The notes beneath the pieces were generated by a model. That model had not been told where the DNA came from. It saw nothing but the letters and a program-made list of their open reading frames with translations, and did no database searches. This document shows, in pieces, positions 15,598 through 24,878 of a DNA stretch of 64,000 nucleotides. Each line of letters begins with the position of its first letter. Position 1 is the stretch's first letter. A program made the translations under genes and the position numbers. The DNA comes from CAIZGX01 sp044239865 (lineage in GTDB: Bacteria; Bacteroidota; Bacteroidia; Flavobacteriales_D; Sanyastnellaceae), in contig JBIIAO010000002.1 in NCBI GenBank assembly GCA_044239865.1, positions 744,001-808,000 of the forward strand. The letters run 5' to 3'.

Positions 15598-15621
15598 TTC
15601 GAAATGAAACGAGAGTAAAAA
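15598..15621. repeat. copy of the ACGAGAGTAAAA motif
   Basis: This 24-base stretch matches 5964-5986, upstream of the Fic gene, with one substitution and one extra A. It lies about 105 bases before the small lipoprotein ATG. Here the inverted partner seen near Fic is not present. Confidence 0.5.
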
Positions 15622-15726
15622 ATCACCTTGTATTAATCTGAAGCAATGCTGACATTAAACACTACATTTATTGAATATACAATTAGGTTCGCCTGTTTGC
15701 TAACACGTATTTCTCAAATAAAATTT

Positions 15727-16056
15727 ATGAAGACAATCCTAACCATTCTTTTGGCGTCTTTGATGCTCCTTTCTTGTTCCAAGGAGGAACATCCAAGAGT
15801 TGAATACAAAGTGAGTTCTAGTGGATCCGCAGTAATTGCATATACAATGGTTACACCATCGGTGCGACAAGAAACTGTTTCAGGTAGTTGGGACGTTTCT
15901 TTTAGACATTCCAAAGGCGGCAATGTATTTCTTTCTGCTATCAACACAGGAATTGGCACAACAAGCATCTCTGTTTATGTAAACAAGGAATTGCTCTACA
16001 CCGAAACAACTCAAATTCCTGGCGGTTTGATTGAAATTTCAGAAGTTTTGCCTTAG
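15727..16056 (+). CDS. small lipoprotein, unknown function
   Basis: ATG 15727 gives 109 residues with a signal peptide and lipobox LLSC (Cys near residue 17), so the protein is predicted to be lipid-anchored, probably in the outer membrane. The mature part is a single small beta-rich domain (VEYKVSSSGSAVIAYTM, then TSISVYVNKELL) of unknown function. The frame continues upstream to 15646 but that stretch is not leader-like. It is the only plus-strand gene in the island and the last before dxr. A close copy of the Fic-upstream motif lies in front of it. Confidence 0.68.
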   Translation: MKTILTILLASLMLLSCSKEEHPRVEYKVSSSGSAVIAYTMVTPSVRQETVSGSWDVSFRHSKGGNVFLSAINTGIGTTSISVYVNKELLYTETTQIPGGLIEISEVLP

Positions 16057-16068
16057 CGCATTCAAACC

Positions 16069-16085
16069 GATTGTTCGGCGGAGTT
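16069..16085 (+). repeat. pheT 3'-end repeat, partial copy C
   Basis: Seventeen bases match the core of the pheT tail with one mismatch, including the uninterrupted TGTTCGGCGGAGTT (16072-16085). It overlaps the dxr stop codon and marks the right edge of the accessory island. Confidence 0.6.
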
Positions 16086-17235
16086 ACGCTAAAGAAATTT
16101 CTTCCGCAATCCCCCTCGCTTCAGCATCACTCGCAATCAACTCTTCCAACGAAGGCTTCGCGATGAACGATGCTTGTTGAAGGGTCTTCTCTACGGTTTC
16201 GGCGATTTGAAGGAATTTAATTTCGTCGTTTAAGAAACGAGCAACTGCAATTTCATTTGCAGCGTTCAAAATGCAAGGAGCGTTTCCGCCTTGTTCCAAA
16301 GCTTCGAAGGCAAGACCCAAACAACGGAACACTTCAATGCGCGGCTTCTCAAACGTGAACTGCGGATAATCCATGAAGTTGAAGCGAGGCCAGTCGGTCT
16401 TTACACGTTGCGGATAAGCCATGGCGTAAAGGATCGGCAACTTCATATCTGGCAATCCCAACTGCGCTTTCATGCTGCCATCTTCAAACTGAACCAAACT
16501 GTGAATAATACTTTGCGGATGAACCACCACGTCTATTTGCGATGGCTTCAAATTAAATAACCACTTCGCTTCAATAACCTCTAACCCTTTGTTCATAAGG
16601 GTTGCAGAGTCAATGGTAATCTTCGCGCCCATGGTCCAATTCGGATGTTTGAGAGCTTGTGCCTTCGTTACTTCTGCTAATTCTTCAGCAGGCTTTTGTC
16701 TGAACGGACCACCACTCGCGGTAAGAATAATTTTTTCAATCGGGTTGTGCCACTCGCCAGCCAAACATTGGAAAATAGCACTGTGCTCGCTGTCTACCGG
16801 ATAAATATTCACTCCGTTTTCTTTCGCGAGTTGTGTTATAATTTCTCCAGCTACCACCAACGTTTCTTTGTTCGCCAGTGCAATGTTTTTCTTTGCAAGA
16901 ATAGCCTTCACCGTTGGTGGAAGCCCCGCTGCGCCTACCAATGCAGTTAGCACAATGTCTATGCTGTCCATCTCTACAATCTGCTCCAAAGCTTGCTTTC
17001 CAGCATACACCTTAATGTCTGTGGAAGCGAGTCCTTCTTTCACTTCAGCGTATTTCGATTCGTCGGAAATAACCACTGCATTCGGATTGAATTTCAACGC
17101 TTGCTGAATAAGCAGCGCGCTGTTGCTGTGCGCTGTTAACACTTCCACACAAAATTGATCGAGATGTTCTTGAATCACTTCAAGAGTTTGTGTACCTATT
17201 GATCCAGTTGAACCGAGAATAGCAATGTTTTTCAA
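16084..17235 (-). CDS. dxr: 1-deoxy-D-xylulose 5-phosphate reductoisomerase
   Basis: The enzyme makes 2-C-methyl-D-erythritol 4-phosphate from DXP with NADPH, the first committed step of the MEP isoprenoid pathway, in the cytoplasm. The NADPH-binding motif NIAILGSTGSIGTQTLEVI is at the N-terminus, and PVDSEHSAIFQCL and the flexible-loop region ASGGPFR are present. No ATG is available: TTG at 17235 gives MKNIAILGSTG, matching the family start, and TTG at 17253 would add six residues (389 total). I prefer 17235. The stop overlaps partial repeat copy C. Confidence 0.96.
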   Translation of the reverse strand: MKNIAILGSTGSIGTQTLEVIQEHLDQFCVEVLTAHSNSALLIQQALKFNPNAVVISDESKYAEVKEGLASTDIKVYAGKQALEQIVEMDSIDIVLTALVGAAGLPPTVKAILAKKNIALANKETLVVAGEIITQLAKENGVNIYPVDSEHSAIFQCLAGEWHNPIEKIILTASGGPFRQKPAEELAEVTKAQALKHPNWTMGAKITIDSATLMNKGLEVIEAKWLFNLKPSQIDVVVHPQSIIHSLVQFEDGSMKAQLGLPDMKLPILYAMAYPQRVKTDWPRFNFMDYPQFTFEKPRIEVFRCLGLAFEALEQGGNAPCILNAANEIAVARFLNDEIKFLQIAETVEKTLQQASFIAKPSLEELIASDAEARGIAEEISLA

Positions 17236-17267
17236 TGCGAATATTTTTTGCAAATTAAGAATAAAAA

Positions 17268-17290
17268 AAGCCGCTTCATTGAAGCGGCTT
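17268..17290 (-). terminator. terminator downstream of tRNA-Gln
   Basis: AAGCCGCTTC (17268-17277) pairs perfectly with GAAGCGGCTT (17281-17290) around a three-base loop. On the minus strand the stem is followed by seven T, so it ends the tRNA-Gln transcript and insulates dxr. Confidence 0.85.
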
Positions 17291-17298
17291 TTCGATCG

Positions 17299-17369
17299 TT
17301 GCCCGAACAGGATTCGAACCTATATAAACTGCACCAAAAACAGTTGTCCTGCCATTAGACGATCGGGCA
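17299..17369 (-). tRNA. tRNA-Gln (anticodon UUG)
   Basis: The reverse complement folds with acceptor arm TGCCCGA/TCGGGCA, anticodon stem ACTGT/GCAGT around loop TTTTGGT, and T-loop TTCGAAT. The anticodon UUG reads glutamine codons. The 5' U typical of tRNA-Gln is present, the discriminator is A, and no CCA is encoded. Confidence 0.94.
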
Positions 17370-17469
17370 ATCTCACTTCTCCTTCGAAAAGCGACTGCAA
17401 AATAAATACTTTCTTTTCATAACACCAAGTATTTTTCTGTTTCTATCTTCGTTTTATAAAAATAAGCCT

Positions 17470-18918
17470 GTGATTTCACTTCAGAACTACATCAACGGTA
17501 CGTTTGTTTCTGCCGTTTCCGGAAAGACCCTTGATAACGTAGATCCTGCTACTGGCAAGGTATACAGCCTTATTCCGCGCAGCGAACAAGCCGATGTAGA
17601 CGCGGCAGTTACGGCCGCTGAAGCGGCCTTCCCTTCGTGGTCAAATCTTTCTGTGGAAAAGCGTTCAGAGGTGCTTATTCGACTTGCAGATCTTATAAAA
17701 TCCAATTCTGAAGCCTTGGCGCAAGCCGAAACCCTCGACAATGGAAAGCCCATTTCTCTTTCTCGTGCAGTAGATATTCCTCGTGCCGAAGCGAACATTC
17801 GCTTTTTCGCGACAGGCATTTTGCACTTCGCAAGCGAGGCGCATCCGAATACTGAATACATCAACTACACCTTGCGCAAACCCATTGGCGTGGTCGGATG
17901 TATTTCACCTTGGAACCTTCCATTGTATTTATTCACTTGGAAAATTGCACCAGCACTGGCCGCAGGAAACTGCGTGGTGGCGAAGCCTTCAGAGATAACT
18001 CCGTATACCGCTTATTTATTTTCGAAACTTTGCGCCGAGGCCGGAATGCCTGCAGGGGTGTTAAATATTGTGCACGGATACGGCCCGGAAGCAGGAGAAG
18101 CCATTGTGCAACACGACGGTATTAAAGCCATTTCATTCACGGGCGGAACCGCAACAGGCGCGCACATTGCTTCGGTAGTGGCGCCGAAATTCAAGAAGAT
18201 GTCGTTGGAGTTGGGTGGAAAAAATGCGAACATCATCTTCAACGATTGCGATTTCGACGAAGCGCTTTCAACCACCGTTCGAACCTCTTTCGCGAATCAA
18301 GGTCAGATCTGCTTGTGCGGCTCTAGACTCTATGTGCAGAGCGGCATCTACGAAAAATTCAAAACAGCGTTAATTGAAAAAGTTTCGCGCATCGTCCCTG
18401 GAAATCCTTCCGAAGACAAAACGAAAATGGGCGCTTTGGTTAGCGAGCCGCACTTAAACAAAGTGTTGTCGTTTGTTGAATTGGCGAAGCAAGAAGGCGG
18501 TACCGTTATTTGCGGTGGCGAGCGTGTTATGTTGGAAGGAGAGAATGCGGGAGGTTACTTCATGCAACCCACGATTATAGAGGGATTGAACGCTTCCTGC
18601 AGAACCAATCAGGAAGAAATTTTCGGACCAGTAATTACCCTTCAGCCCTTCGAAACGGAAGAGGAAGTTCAAGCACTTGCGAACAGCACGAAATACGGAT
18701 TGGCAGCCAGCATCTGGACCACTAACGTTACCGTAGCACATCGTTTAGCAGGAAATCTTCAAACCGGAATTGTTTGGGTGAACTGTTGGTTGGAAAGAGA
18801 TTTACGCACGCCATTCGGTGGAGTGAAACAATCGGGCGTGGGCCGCGAAGGTGGATGGGAAGCACTTCGCTTCTTCACTGAAGCACAAAACGTTTGTATT
18901 TCCATTCCAAAAAAATAA
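17470..18918 (+). CDS. aldehyde dehydrogenase, 2-aminomuconate-semialdehyde dehydrogenase-like
   Basis: The 482-residue NAD-dependent dehydrogenase oxidises an aldehyde to the acid. The catalytic Cys lies in NQGQICLCGSR near residue 281 and the general-base Glu in LELGGKNANIIF near 246. The double-Cys CLC and the opening LQNYINGTFV are characteristic of the ALDH8 / 2-hydroxymuconate and 2-aminomuconate semialdehyde group used in tryptophan (kynurenine) or catechol breakdown. No other gene of those pathways is in the window, so the substrate is uncertain. The start is GTG 17470, and TATCTTCG upstream resembles a -7 box. Confidence 0.88.
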   Translation: MISLQNYINGTFVSAVSGKTLDNVDPATGKVYSLIPRSEQADVDAAVTAAEAAFPSWSNLSVEKRSEVLIRLADLIKSNSEALAQAETLDNGKPISLSRAVDIPRAEANIRFFATGILHFASEAHPNTEYINYTLRKPIGVVGCISPWNLPLYLFTWKIAPALAAGNCVVAKPSEITPYTAYLFSKLCAEAGMPAGVLNIVHGYGPEAGEAIVQHDGIKAISFTGGTATGAHIASVVAPKFKKMSLELGGKNANIIFNDCDFDEALSTTVRTSFANQGQICLCGSRLYVQSGIYEKFKTALIEKVSRIVPGNPSEDKTKMGALVSEPHLNKVLSFVELAKQEGGTVICGGERVMLEGENAGGYFMQPTIIEGLNASCRTNQEEIFGPVITLQPFETEEEVQALANSTKYGLAASIWTTNVTVAHRLAGNLQTGIVWVNCWLERDLRTPFGGVKQSGVGREGGWEALRFFTEAQNVCISIPKK

Positions 18919-18964
18919 ATGTCAAACAAATTCGTTTGTACCTTTCAATGCTGAAGAAAGTAGC

Positions 18965-21900
18965 ATGAACGCATACGAACAACTCATACAACGCTTAGAC
19001 GACTTCATTCGGAAGTACTACAAGAACCGCATGGTTCAAGGGCTTTTGTATGTTGCCGCACTTTTCCTAGGATTGTATTTGATTCTCGTAACCCTTGAAT
19101 ATTTCGGACACTTCGGTCCAGTTGTACGAACCTTTTTCTTCTTCGGATTTTTAAGCGCTTCTGCTTACTTCATTGTTTCAAGAATAGCCTTGCCATTTTT
19201 TTCTATGTTGAAGTTGGGGAAGCACATTTCCTATGAACAGGCGGCTTCCATAATTGGAAAGCACTTTCCAGAGGTCGACGATCGTTTATTGAACACGCTT
19301 CAACTTCAATCGCAATTGAGCGAACACGCCGAAAGCAGCCTGCTTCAAGCGAGTATAGCACAACGCATGCAATCGCTGCGTCCTGTTCCCTTCACAGCGG
19401 CCATTGACGTGAAGAAGAACAAAAAATATTTGCGCTATTTGCTTCCGCTGGTGGGCGTTTTCGGTGTGTTGTTTTTAATTACGCCTTCCTTCATTTTAAA
19501 ACCTACCGACCGTCTGTTGCGCTACAACGAGATCATTGAAGAGGAAGCGCCTTTCTCGATGGACATGCTGAACGATACGCTTACAGCCATTGAAAACACC
19601 GACTATGAAGTGCGCATGCAAGTGACAGGAAAAGAAATTCCAGCGCAGGTATTCATTGAAGTAAACGGACAGAAATTTCAAATGGTGAAGAAGAGCAACA
19701 TTGACTTTTCTTACACCCTTTCGAATGTGAAGGAAGACGCGGTGATTGTATTTTATGGTGGAAAATTTCACAGCAAAGGATATAACCTCGACGTGCTTCA
19801 AATGCCTAAGCTGACCCTGTTTCAGATTGAAGTGAATTACCCCTCCTACCTGAAAAAAGAAAATACTGTAGTGAATAACACCGGCGATTTGCTTGTCCCC
19901 GAAGGCACACAACTCATCTGGAAAATCGCCGGAGAAAACACTTCTTCCGTTTTGTTTGAAACTACAGCGGGCAAATTACCTTTCGAAGAAACGTCAGAAG
20001 GATTCGAGCACAGCGAAAATGCTTCGCAGAATTTTGCGTACAGCGTCATTCCACAAAACGAACAAGTGCAAAATGGAAACGCACTGTCTTATCAAGTGAA
20101 CGTCGTTGCCGACGGTTACCCGAGCATAAGCATTCAAGATGAAACAGATTCTACTTCACGTTACGTTCATTATTTCACCGGAGGAATTCAAGACGATTAC
20201 GGCCTTACGAAACTAACATTTACCGCCGTTCAAATGCGCGACGGTAAGGCCGTAGAAAGCGCAACCGTGTTGCCCATTCAGTTTGAAGTGGGAACAACAG
20301 GGGATCAGTTTTTCCACGCCGTAGATTTTTCAATCTTCAACCTAGAACCCGGCGACGAAGTGAATTACTTCTTCGAAGTGTGGGACAACGACGGTGTGCA
20401 CGGCGCGAAGAGCACACGCTCCCAAGTAAGACAATTCACGAATCCGACGGAAGAAGAACTGAAGGAAATGCGTAACGAGCAAAGCGAAAGCATCAAAGAC
20501 CAGTTGGAATCAAGCTTGCGCGAAGCGGAAAAATTACAGAAGGAAATGAAGCAGCTCGAACGCGATATGCTCGAGAAACAAAATTTGAATTGGCAGGACA
20601 AGAAGAAGTTGGAAGACCTCATTGAGCGTCAAAAAAAATTAGAAGAGCAAGTCAAAGAAATTCAAAAGCAGAACCAGCAACGCAACCAAGAACAGAAAGA
20701 CGAACAGCTAGCTGAAAAGCAAAAAGAGTTGGAGCGTCTCATGAACGAAATGCTCAGTCCGGAAATGAAGGAGATGATGCAGGAATTGCAGAAGCTCATG
20801 AATGAATTGAACAAAGACGAGCTTCGAAAAGAAATAGAGAAGATGAATCTTTCAACCGAAGATTTAGAGAAAGAATTGGATCGCGCGTTGGAGCAATTCA
20901 AAGAATTGGAAGTCGAGGAGAAGTTGAAAGAGGCGACTGAGAAGTTGAAAGAGCTGTCTGATAAGCAAGAGAAATTAGGGAACGACGAATCGAAGAGTGC
21001 CGAGGAAAAACTGAAAGAGCAAGAGCAGTTGAACAAGGAGTTCGAAGACGTGAAGAAGGAATTGAAAGAGGCGGAAGAATTGAATAAGGAATTGGAAACA
21101 CCGCAAGAAATTCCGGATACAGAAGGATTGAAGAAAGAGATCGACGAAGAACAAGAAAAGTCTTCTTCCGAATTGAAACAAAACAAAAAAGCCAACGCTG
21201 CGAAGTCGCAAAAGAAAGCCGCTGAGAAGATGAAGCAAATGGCTCAAGAGATGCAAGACGGCGCGGAAGCCGCAGAGCAAGAGCAGCACGAAGAAGACAT
21301 GGCTGCCATGCGCGCTTTGTTGGAAAACATTTTATCGGTGAGCTTCGATCAAGAAGCGCTGATGGAAGAGACCAAGAAGACCCAAGCCAACGATCCGCGC
21401 ATGAAGACCTTGGCGCAACGTCAGCGTAAGTTGAAAGACGATTCTCGCATGATCGAAGACAGTCTCTTCGCGTTGAGCAAGCGCGTCCCAGAGATTAGCT
21501 CAACGGTGAATCACGAGATCAACGAGATTAACGCGAACCTCGATCGCGTCATGAAAGATTTTCCAGATGGAAACATGCCGCGTATTACGCAGAATCAGCA
21601 GTCGGCCATGACGGGTTACAACAACTTGGCGTTGTTGTTAGATGATGCTTTGCAGCAGATGCAGGCGCAAATGCAATCGGAGTCTAAATCGAAAAAAGAA
21701 GGCAAAGGCAGTTGCAACAAACCCGGCGGAAAGGGTAAAGGAAAAGGCAAGAGCAAGGCTTCTGCCGCGCAGATGAAGCGTATGCAAGAAGGCTTGCAGA
21801 AGCAGTTGGAAGAAGCGAAGAAAAAAGGACAGAATCAAGGGAAGAACAATTCAGGCGGATCGAAGAGCGGCGGAGATGAAGGAATGGCGAAAGAATTGGC

Positions 21901-22303
21901 GCAGATGGCTGCTAAACAAGCCGCCATTCGCAAGATGATGGAGGAGAAGGGAAATGAATTGAACGAAGACGGAAGCGGCGCGGGTAACGAAATGAAGCAA
22001 ATTGCGAAGGAGATGGAGAAGCTTCAGCGCGACATTGTGAACAATCAGGTAACGGAAGAAAGCATTCGCAGACAAAACGACATAATGATTCGCTTGTTGA
22101 AAGCAGAGGAAGCCGAGCGTGTTCGAGAGATGGATGAAGAGAGAAAGAGCAACGAAGCGTTGAATGCTCCCGTTGGAAACCCTAAGAAATACGAGGATTT
22201 TTTGAGAAACAAACAAAAGGGCGTCGAGACGCTTCGTTCCGTTTCTCCGAACTTAAAACCCTATTACAAAGAGAAAGCGTTGCGCTATTTCAGAAATTCC
22301 TGA
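18965..22303 (+). CDS. DUF4175 membrane-anchored coiled-coil protein
   Basis: ATG 18965 gives 1112 residues. Two or three membrane segments lie near residues 25-80 and one near 150-172, then a beta-rich domain of about 300 residues, then a very long charged region (about 490-870) rich in Glu, Lys and Gln that should form coiled coils, and finally Gly/Lys-rich linkers. This is the pattern of DUF4175 proteins of Bacteroidota. The function is not known; a cell-envelope structural role is plausible. It follows the aldehyde dehydrogenase by 46 bases. Long antisense frames inside it are artefacts of the repetitive charged codons. Confidence 0.85.
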   Translation: MNAYEQLIQRLDDFIRKYYKNRMVQGLLYVAALFLGLYLILVTLEYFGHFGPVVRTFFFFGFLSASAYFIVSRIALPFFSMLKLGKHISYEQAASIIGKHFPEVDDRLLNTLQLQSQLSEHAESSLLQASIAQRMQSLRPVPFTAAIDVKKNKKYLRYLLPLVGVFGVLFLITPSFILKPTDRLLRYNEIIEEEAPFSMDMLNDTLTAIENTDYEVRMQVTGKEIPAQVFIEVNGQKFQMVKKSNIDFSYTLSNVKEDAVIVFYGGKFHSKGYNLDVLQMPKLTLFQIEVNYPSYLKKENTVVNNTGDLLVPEGTQLIWKIAGENTSSVLFETTAGKLPFEETSEGFEHSENASQNFAYSVIPQNEQVQNGNALSYQVNVVADGYPSISIQDETDSTSRYVHYFTGGIQDDYGLTKLTFTAVQMRDGKAVESATVLPIQFEVGTTGDQFFHAVDFSIFNLEPGDEVNYFFEVWDNDGVHGAKSTRSQVRQFTNPTEEELKEMRNEQSESIKDQLESSLREAEKLQKEMKQLERDMLEKQNLNWQDKKKLEDLIERQKKLEEQVKEIQKQNQQRNQEQKDEQLAEKQKELERLMNEMLSPEMKEMMQELQKLMNELNKDELRKEIEKMNLSTEDLEKELDRALEQFKELEVEEKLKEATEKLKELSDKQEKLGNDESKSAEEKLKEQEQLNKEFEDVKKELKEAEELNKELETPQEIPDTEGLKKEIDEEQEKSSSELKQNKKANAAKSQKKAAEKMKQMAQEMQDGAEAAEQEQHEEDMAAMRALLENILSVSFDQEALMEETKKTQANDPRMKTLAQRQRKLKDDSRMIEDSLFALSKRVPEISSTVNHEINEINANLDRVMKDFPDGNMPRITQNQQSAMTGYNNLALLLDDALQQMQAQMQSESKSKKEGKGSCNKPGGKGKGKGKSKASAAQMKRMQEGLQKQLEEAKKKGQNQGKNNSGGSKSGGDEGMAKELAQMAAKQAAIRKMMEEKGNELNEDGSGAGNEMKQIAKEMEKLQRDIVNNQVTEESIRRQNDIMIRLLKAEEAERVREMDEERKSNEALNAPVGNPKKYEDFLRNKQKGVETLRSVSPNLKPYYKEKALRYFRNS

Positions 22304-22361
22304 AAGAAATAAATTGAACATCGCGTTTTTTTTCTCATTTTTGATACGCAAAAAATAATTC

Positions 22362-22784
22362 ATGATCCAAGGTCGCAGAGAACTTCGTTTTCCTTCAGTG
22401 TTAGAAAGCATACATTTAGCTGAAAAGCTAGTAGACGATGTTTGCAGTGAGTACAATGTAAAGGAAGATTATTACGGGGAAGTTTTGATATGTCTTACGG
22501 AAGCGGTGAACAACGCAGTTGTTCACGGAAACCGCATGAGCACAGACCTTCAGGTTTCATTAACCTTCGAGTTGGAGAATGAAAAGACTTTGCGATTTAT
22601 TATTTGTGATGAGGGTCCGGGTTTCGATTACGAAAGTCTGCCAGATCCCACCGCTCCTGAAAACATTGAATTGCCTCACGGAAGAGGTGTCTTTTTGATG
22701 CAACGCTTGGCCGACAGATGCACGTTTAACAACGGCGGAACGGAGGTAGTTGTGGAATTCGATGTAGCAGGCACAGCGGAATAA
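22362..22784 (+). CDS. anti-sigma regulatory factor, RsbW-like serine kinase
   Basis: The 140-residue protein is a single GHKL ATPase domain. The N box EAVNNAVVHGN (about residues 46-56), the G1 box DEGPGFD and the G2 box HGRGVFLM are all present. Such proteins bind ATP and phosphorylate an anti-sigma-factor antagonist or bind a sigma factor directly. No partner antagonist gene is adjacent; the next gene, 15 bases on, encodes a carboxylase subunit, so its target must be elsewhere. Confidence 0.88.
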   Translation: MIQGRRELRFPSVLESIHLAEKLVDDVCSEYNVKEDYYGEVLICLTEAVNNAVVHGNRMSTDLQVSLTFELENEKTLRFIICDEGPGFDYESLPDPTAPENIELPHGRGVFLMQRLADRCTFNNGGTEVVVEFDVAGTAE

Positions 22785-22799
22785 TCTTAAATTTGCCAC

Positions 22800-24341
22800 A
22801 TGCAAGAAAAATTAGCCAATCTCGAACAGAAGAAGCATGAAGCTTTATTGGGTGGTGGTGCGAAGCGCATAGAGTCGCAACACAAAAAAGGAAAACTCAC
22901 AGCTCGTGAGCGTTTAGAAGTATTATTAGATTCAAACTCTTTCGAAGAAATAGGAATGTTGGTGACTCACCGCAGTACCAATTTCGGATTAGAAAATGAA
23001 AAATATTTAGGCGATGGAGTAGTTACAGGATACGGTAAAATCAACGGTCGTTTGGTGTATGTCTTCTCTCAGGATTTTACCGTAATGGGCGGATCGCTTG
23101 CTGAAGCACACGCGCAGAAGATTTGCAAAATCATGGACTTGTCCATGAAAAACGGCGCGCCCTTGATTGGTCTGAACGACAGTGGTGGCGCACGTATTCA
23201 GGAAGGCGTGGTGAGTCTTGGCGGCTACGCCGACATCTTCTACAAGAATGTTCAAGCCAGCGGCGTTGTGCCACAGTTGAGTGCGATCATGGGACCTTGC
23301 GCTGGCGGTGCTGTGTATTCTCCAGCTTTAACAGACTTCATTGTTATGGTGGAAAACACGAGCTACATGTTTGTGACTGGTCCGAACGTAGTGAAGACTG
23401 TTACACACGAAGAAGTAAGCAGTGAAGATTTAGGCGGTGCAAGTGCACACAGCACGAAAAGTGGTGTTACGCATTTGACGGCAGAGAACGATGTGGCTGC
23501 GTTGAAGGTGATTCGTCAAATGCTCTCGTACATGCCGCAAAACTGCGAGGAAACTCCAGCGCGCTTGCCTTACGAAACAGGAAACGAAAGAAGAGAAGGT
23601 TTAAATGGAATTATACCGGCCAATCCGAATCAACCCTACGACATTAAAGAAGTTATTGCAGCCGTTGTAGACGAAGAGTCTTGGTTGGAAGTACATAAAG
23701 ATTATGCTGAAAATATTGTTGTCGGATTTGCGCGCCTTGCTGGAAGAAGCATTGGTATTGTTGCGAATCAGCCAGCGTTTTTAGCTGGAGTGTTAGACAT
23801 TAAGAGTAGCAACAAGGCTGCTCGCTTCGTAAGATTCTGCGACGCGTTTAATATTCCATTGTTGGTGTTGGAAGACGTTCCTGGATTCTTACCGGGTACC
23901 GACCAAGAGTGGAACGGAATTATTTCGAACGGAGCGAAGTTGTTGTACGCTTTCAGCGAAGCAACGGTTCCTCGCGTTACTGTAATTACGCGCAAAGCTT
24001 ATGGCGGAGCGTATGACGTAATGAACAGCAAGCATATTGGTGCAGACATGAACTTCGCCTGGCCTTCGGCAGAGATTGCTGTAATGGGCGCTAAAGGCGC
24101 TGCTGAGATTATTTTCAAAAAGGAAATTGCAGAAGCAGCAGATAAAGACGCGAAGTTGAAAGAGAAGGAAGCGGAGTATGCGACGCTATTCGCAAATCCA
24201 TACAGCGCAGCTGAACGTGGATATGTAGACGAAGTAATTGAGCCAGCAGTGACTCGCGAAAAGTTGATTCGTGCATTTGAAATGCTCGAAAACAAAGTAG
24301 AGAAAATGCCTCGCAAGAAGCACGGAAATATTCCATTGTAA
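22800..24341 (+). CDS. acyl-CoA carboxylase carboxyltransferase (propionyl-CoA carboxylase beta type)
   Basis: The 513-residue protein transfers carboxyl from biotin to an acyl-CoA, most often propionyl-CoA. It has the two crotonase-like halves of the family: the N-terminal half with GLNDSGGARIQEGV and GPCAGGAVYSPALTDF, and the C-terminal half with DVPGFLPGTDQEW and AYGGAYDVM. The opening TARERLEVLLD is diagnostic. The biotin-carrying alpha subunit is not in the window, so the holoenzyme is completed elsewhere. It lies in a close plus-strand run with the anti-sigma factor upstream and the gamma carbonic anhydrase nine bases downstream. Confidence 0.94.
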   Translation: MQEKLANLEQKKHEALLGGGAKRIESQHKKGKLTARERLEVLLDSNSFEEIGMLVTHRSTNFGLENEKYLGDGVVTGYGKINGRLVYVFSQDFTVMGGSLAEAHAQKICKIMDLSMKNGAPLIGLNDSGGARIQEGVVSLGGYADIFYKNVQASGVVPQLSAIMGPCAGGAVYSPALTDFIVMVENTSYMFVTGPNVVKTVTHEEVSSEDLGGASAHSTKSGVTHLTAENDVAALKVIRQMLSYMPQNCEETPARLPYETGNERREGLNGIIPANPNQPYDIKEVIAAVVDEESWLEVHKDYAENIVVGFARLAGRSIGIVANQPAFLAGVLDIKSSNKAARFVRFCDAFNIPLLVLEDVPGFLPGTDQEWNGIISNGAKLLYAFSEATVPRVTVITRKAYGGAYDVMNSKHIGADMNFAWPSAEIAVMGAKGAAEIIFKKEIAEAADKDAKLKEKEAEYATLFANPYSAAERGYVDEVIEPAVTREKLIRAFEMLENKVEKMPRKKHGNIPL

Positions 24342-24350
24342 TTCGAAACT

Positions 24351-24872
24351 ATGCCTTTAATTCTCCCTGTTAACGGCGTCTCTCCAGTGTGGGGAAACGA
24401 ATGTTTCATTGCTGAAAACGCAACGATTGTTGGTCAGGTTACCATGGGAAATCAATGCAGTGTGTGGTTCACGGCTGTGGTTCGCGGCGACGTGAATACC
24501 ATTGAAATAGGCAATAAAGTTAACATTCAAGACGGTGCTATTATTCACGGCACCTATCAGAAAGCCGGAACTAAAATTGGAAACAACGTTAGCATTGGCC
24601 ATAGAGCCATGGTTCACGGATGCACCATTCACGACAATGTGCTTATTGGAATGGGTGCAATAGTCATGGACAATTGCGTGATTGAAGAGAACTGCATTAT
24701 TGCAGCGGGCGCCATTCTTACCGAGGGAACGCATGTGAAAAGTGGAAGTGTTTACGCTGGTATTCCAGCAAAAAAAATCAAAGACCTTTCTCCGGAATTG
24801 TTTCAAGGTGAAGTGCAGCGCATAGCGAATAACTATGTCATGTATTCATCATGGTTTCAACCTAAAAAATAA
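24351..24872 (+). CDS. gamma-class carbonic anhydrase / hexapeptide-repeat protein
   Basis: The 173-residue protein is a left-handed beta-helix built of hexapeptide repeats, forming a trimer in this family. Possible metal ligands are the His in IIHG and the pair in IGHRAMVHG, the spacing seen in gamma carbonic anhydrases and the YrdA/PaaY group. Catalytic activity is not assured, because many members are inactive or act on other small molecules. It sits in a plus-strand run behind the carboxylase subunit, where CO2 or bicarbonate handling would be logical. Confidence 0.88.
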   Translation: MPLILPVNGVSPVWGNECFIAENATIVGQVTMGNQCSVWFTAVVRGDVNTIEIGNKVNIQDGAIIHGTYQKAGTKIGNNVSIGHRAMVHGCTIHDNVLIGMGAIVMDNCVIEENCIIAAGAILTEGTHVKSGSVYAGIPAKKIKDLSPELFQGEVQRIANNYVMYSSWFQPKK

Positions 24873-24878
24873 TATTTT

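Noticed and set aside
2814..16083. Island as a classic integrative conjugative element or prophage
   Set aside because: No integrase, relaxase, conjugation or phage structural genes occur in it; only palindromic spacers and flanking pheT-tail repeats are seen.
20365..21289. Several long reading frames antisense to the DUF4175 gene
   Set aside because: They mirror the Glu/Lys/Gln-rich coiled-coil codons and encode only Ser, Phe and Leu-rich strings without any start context.
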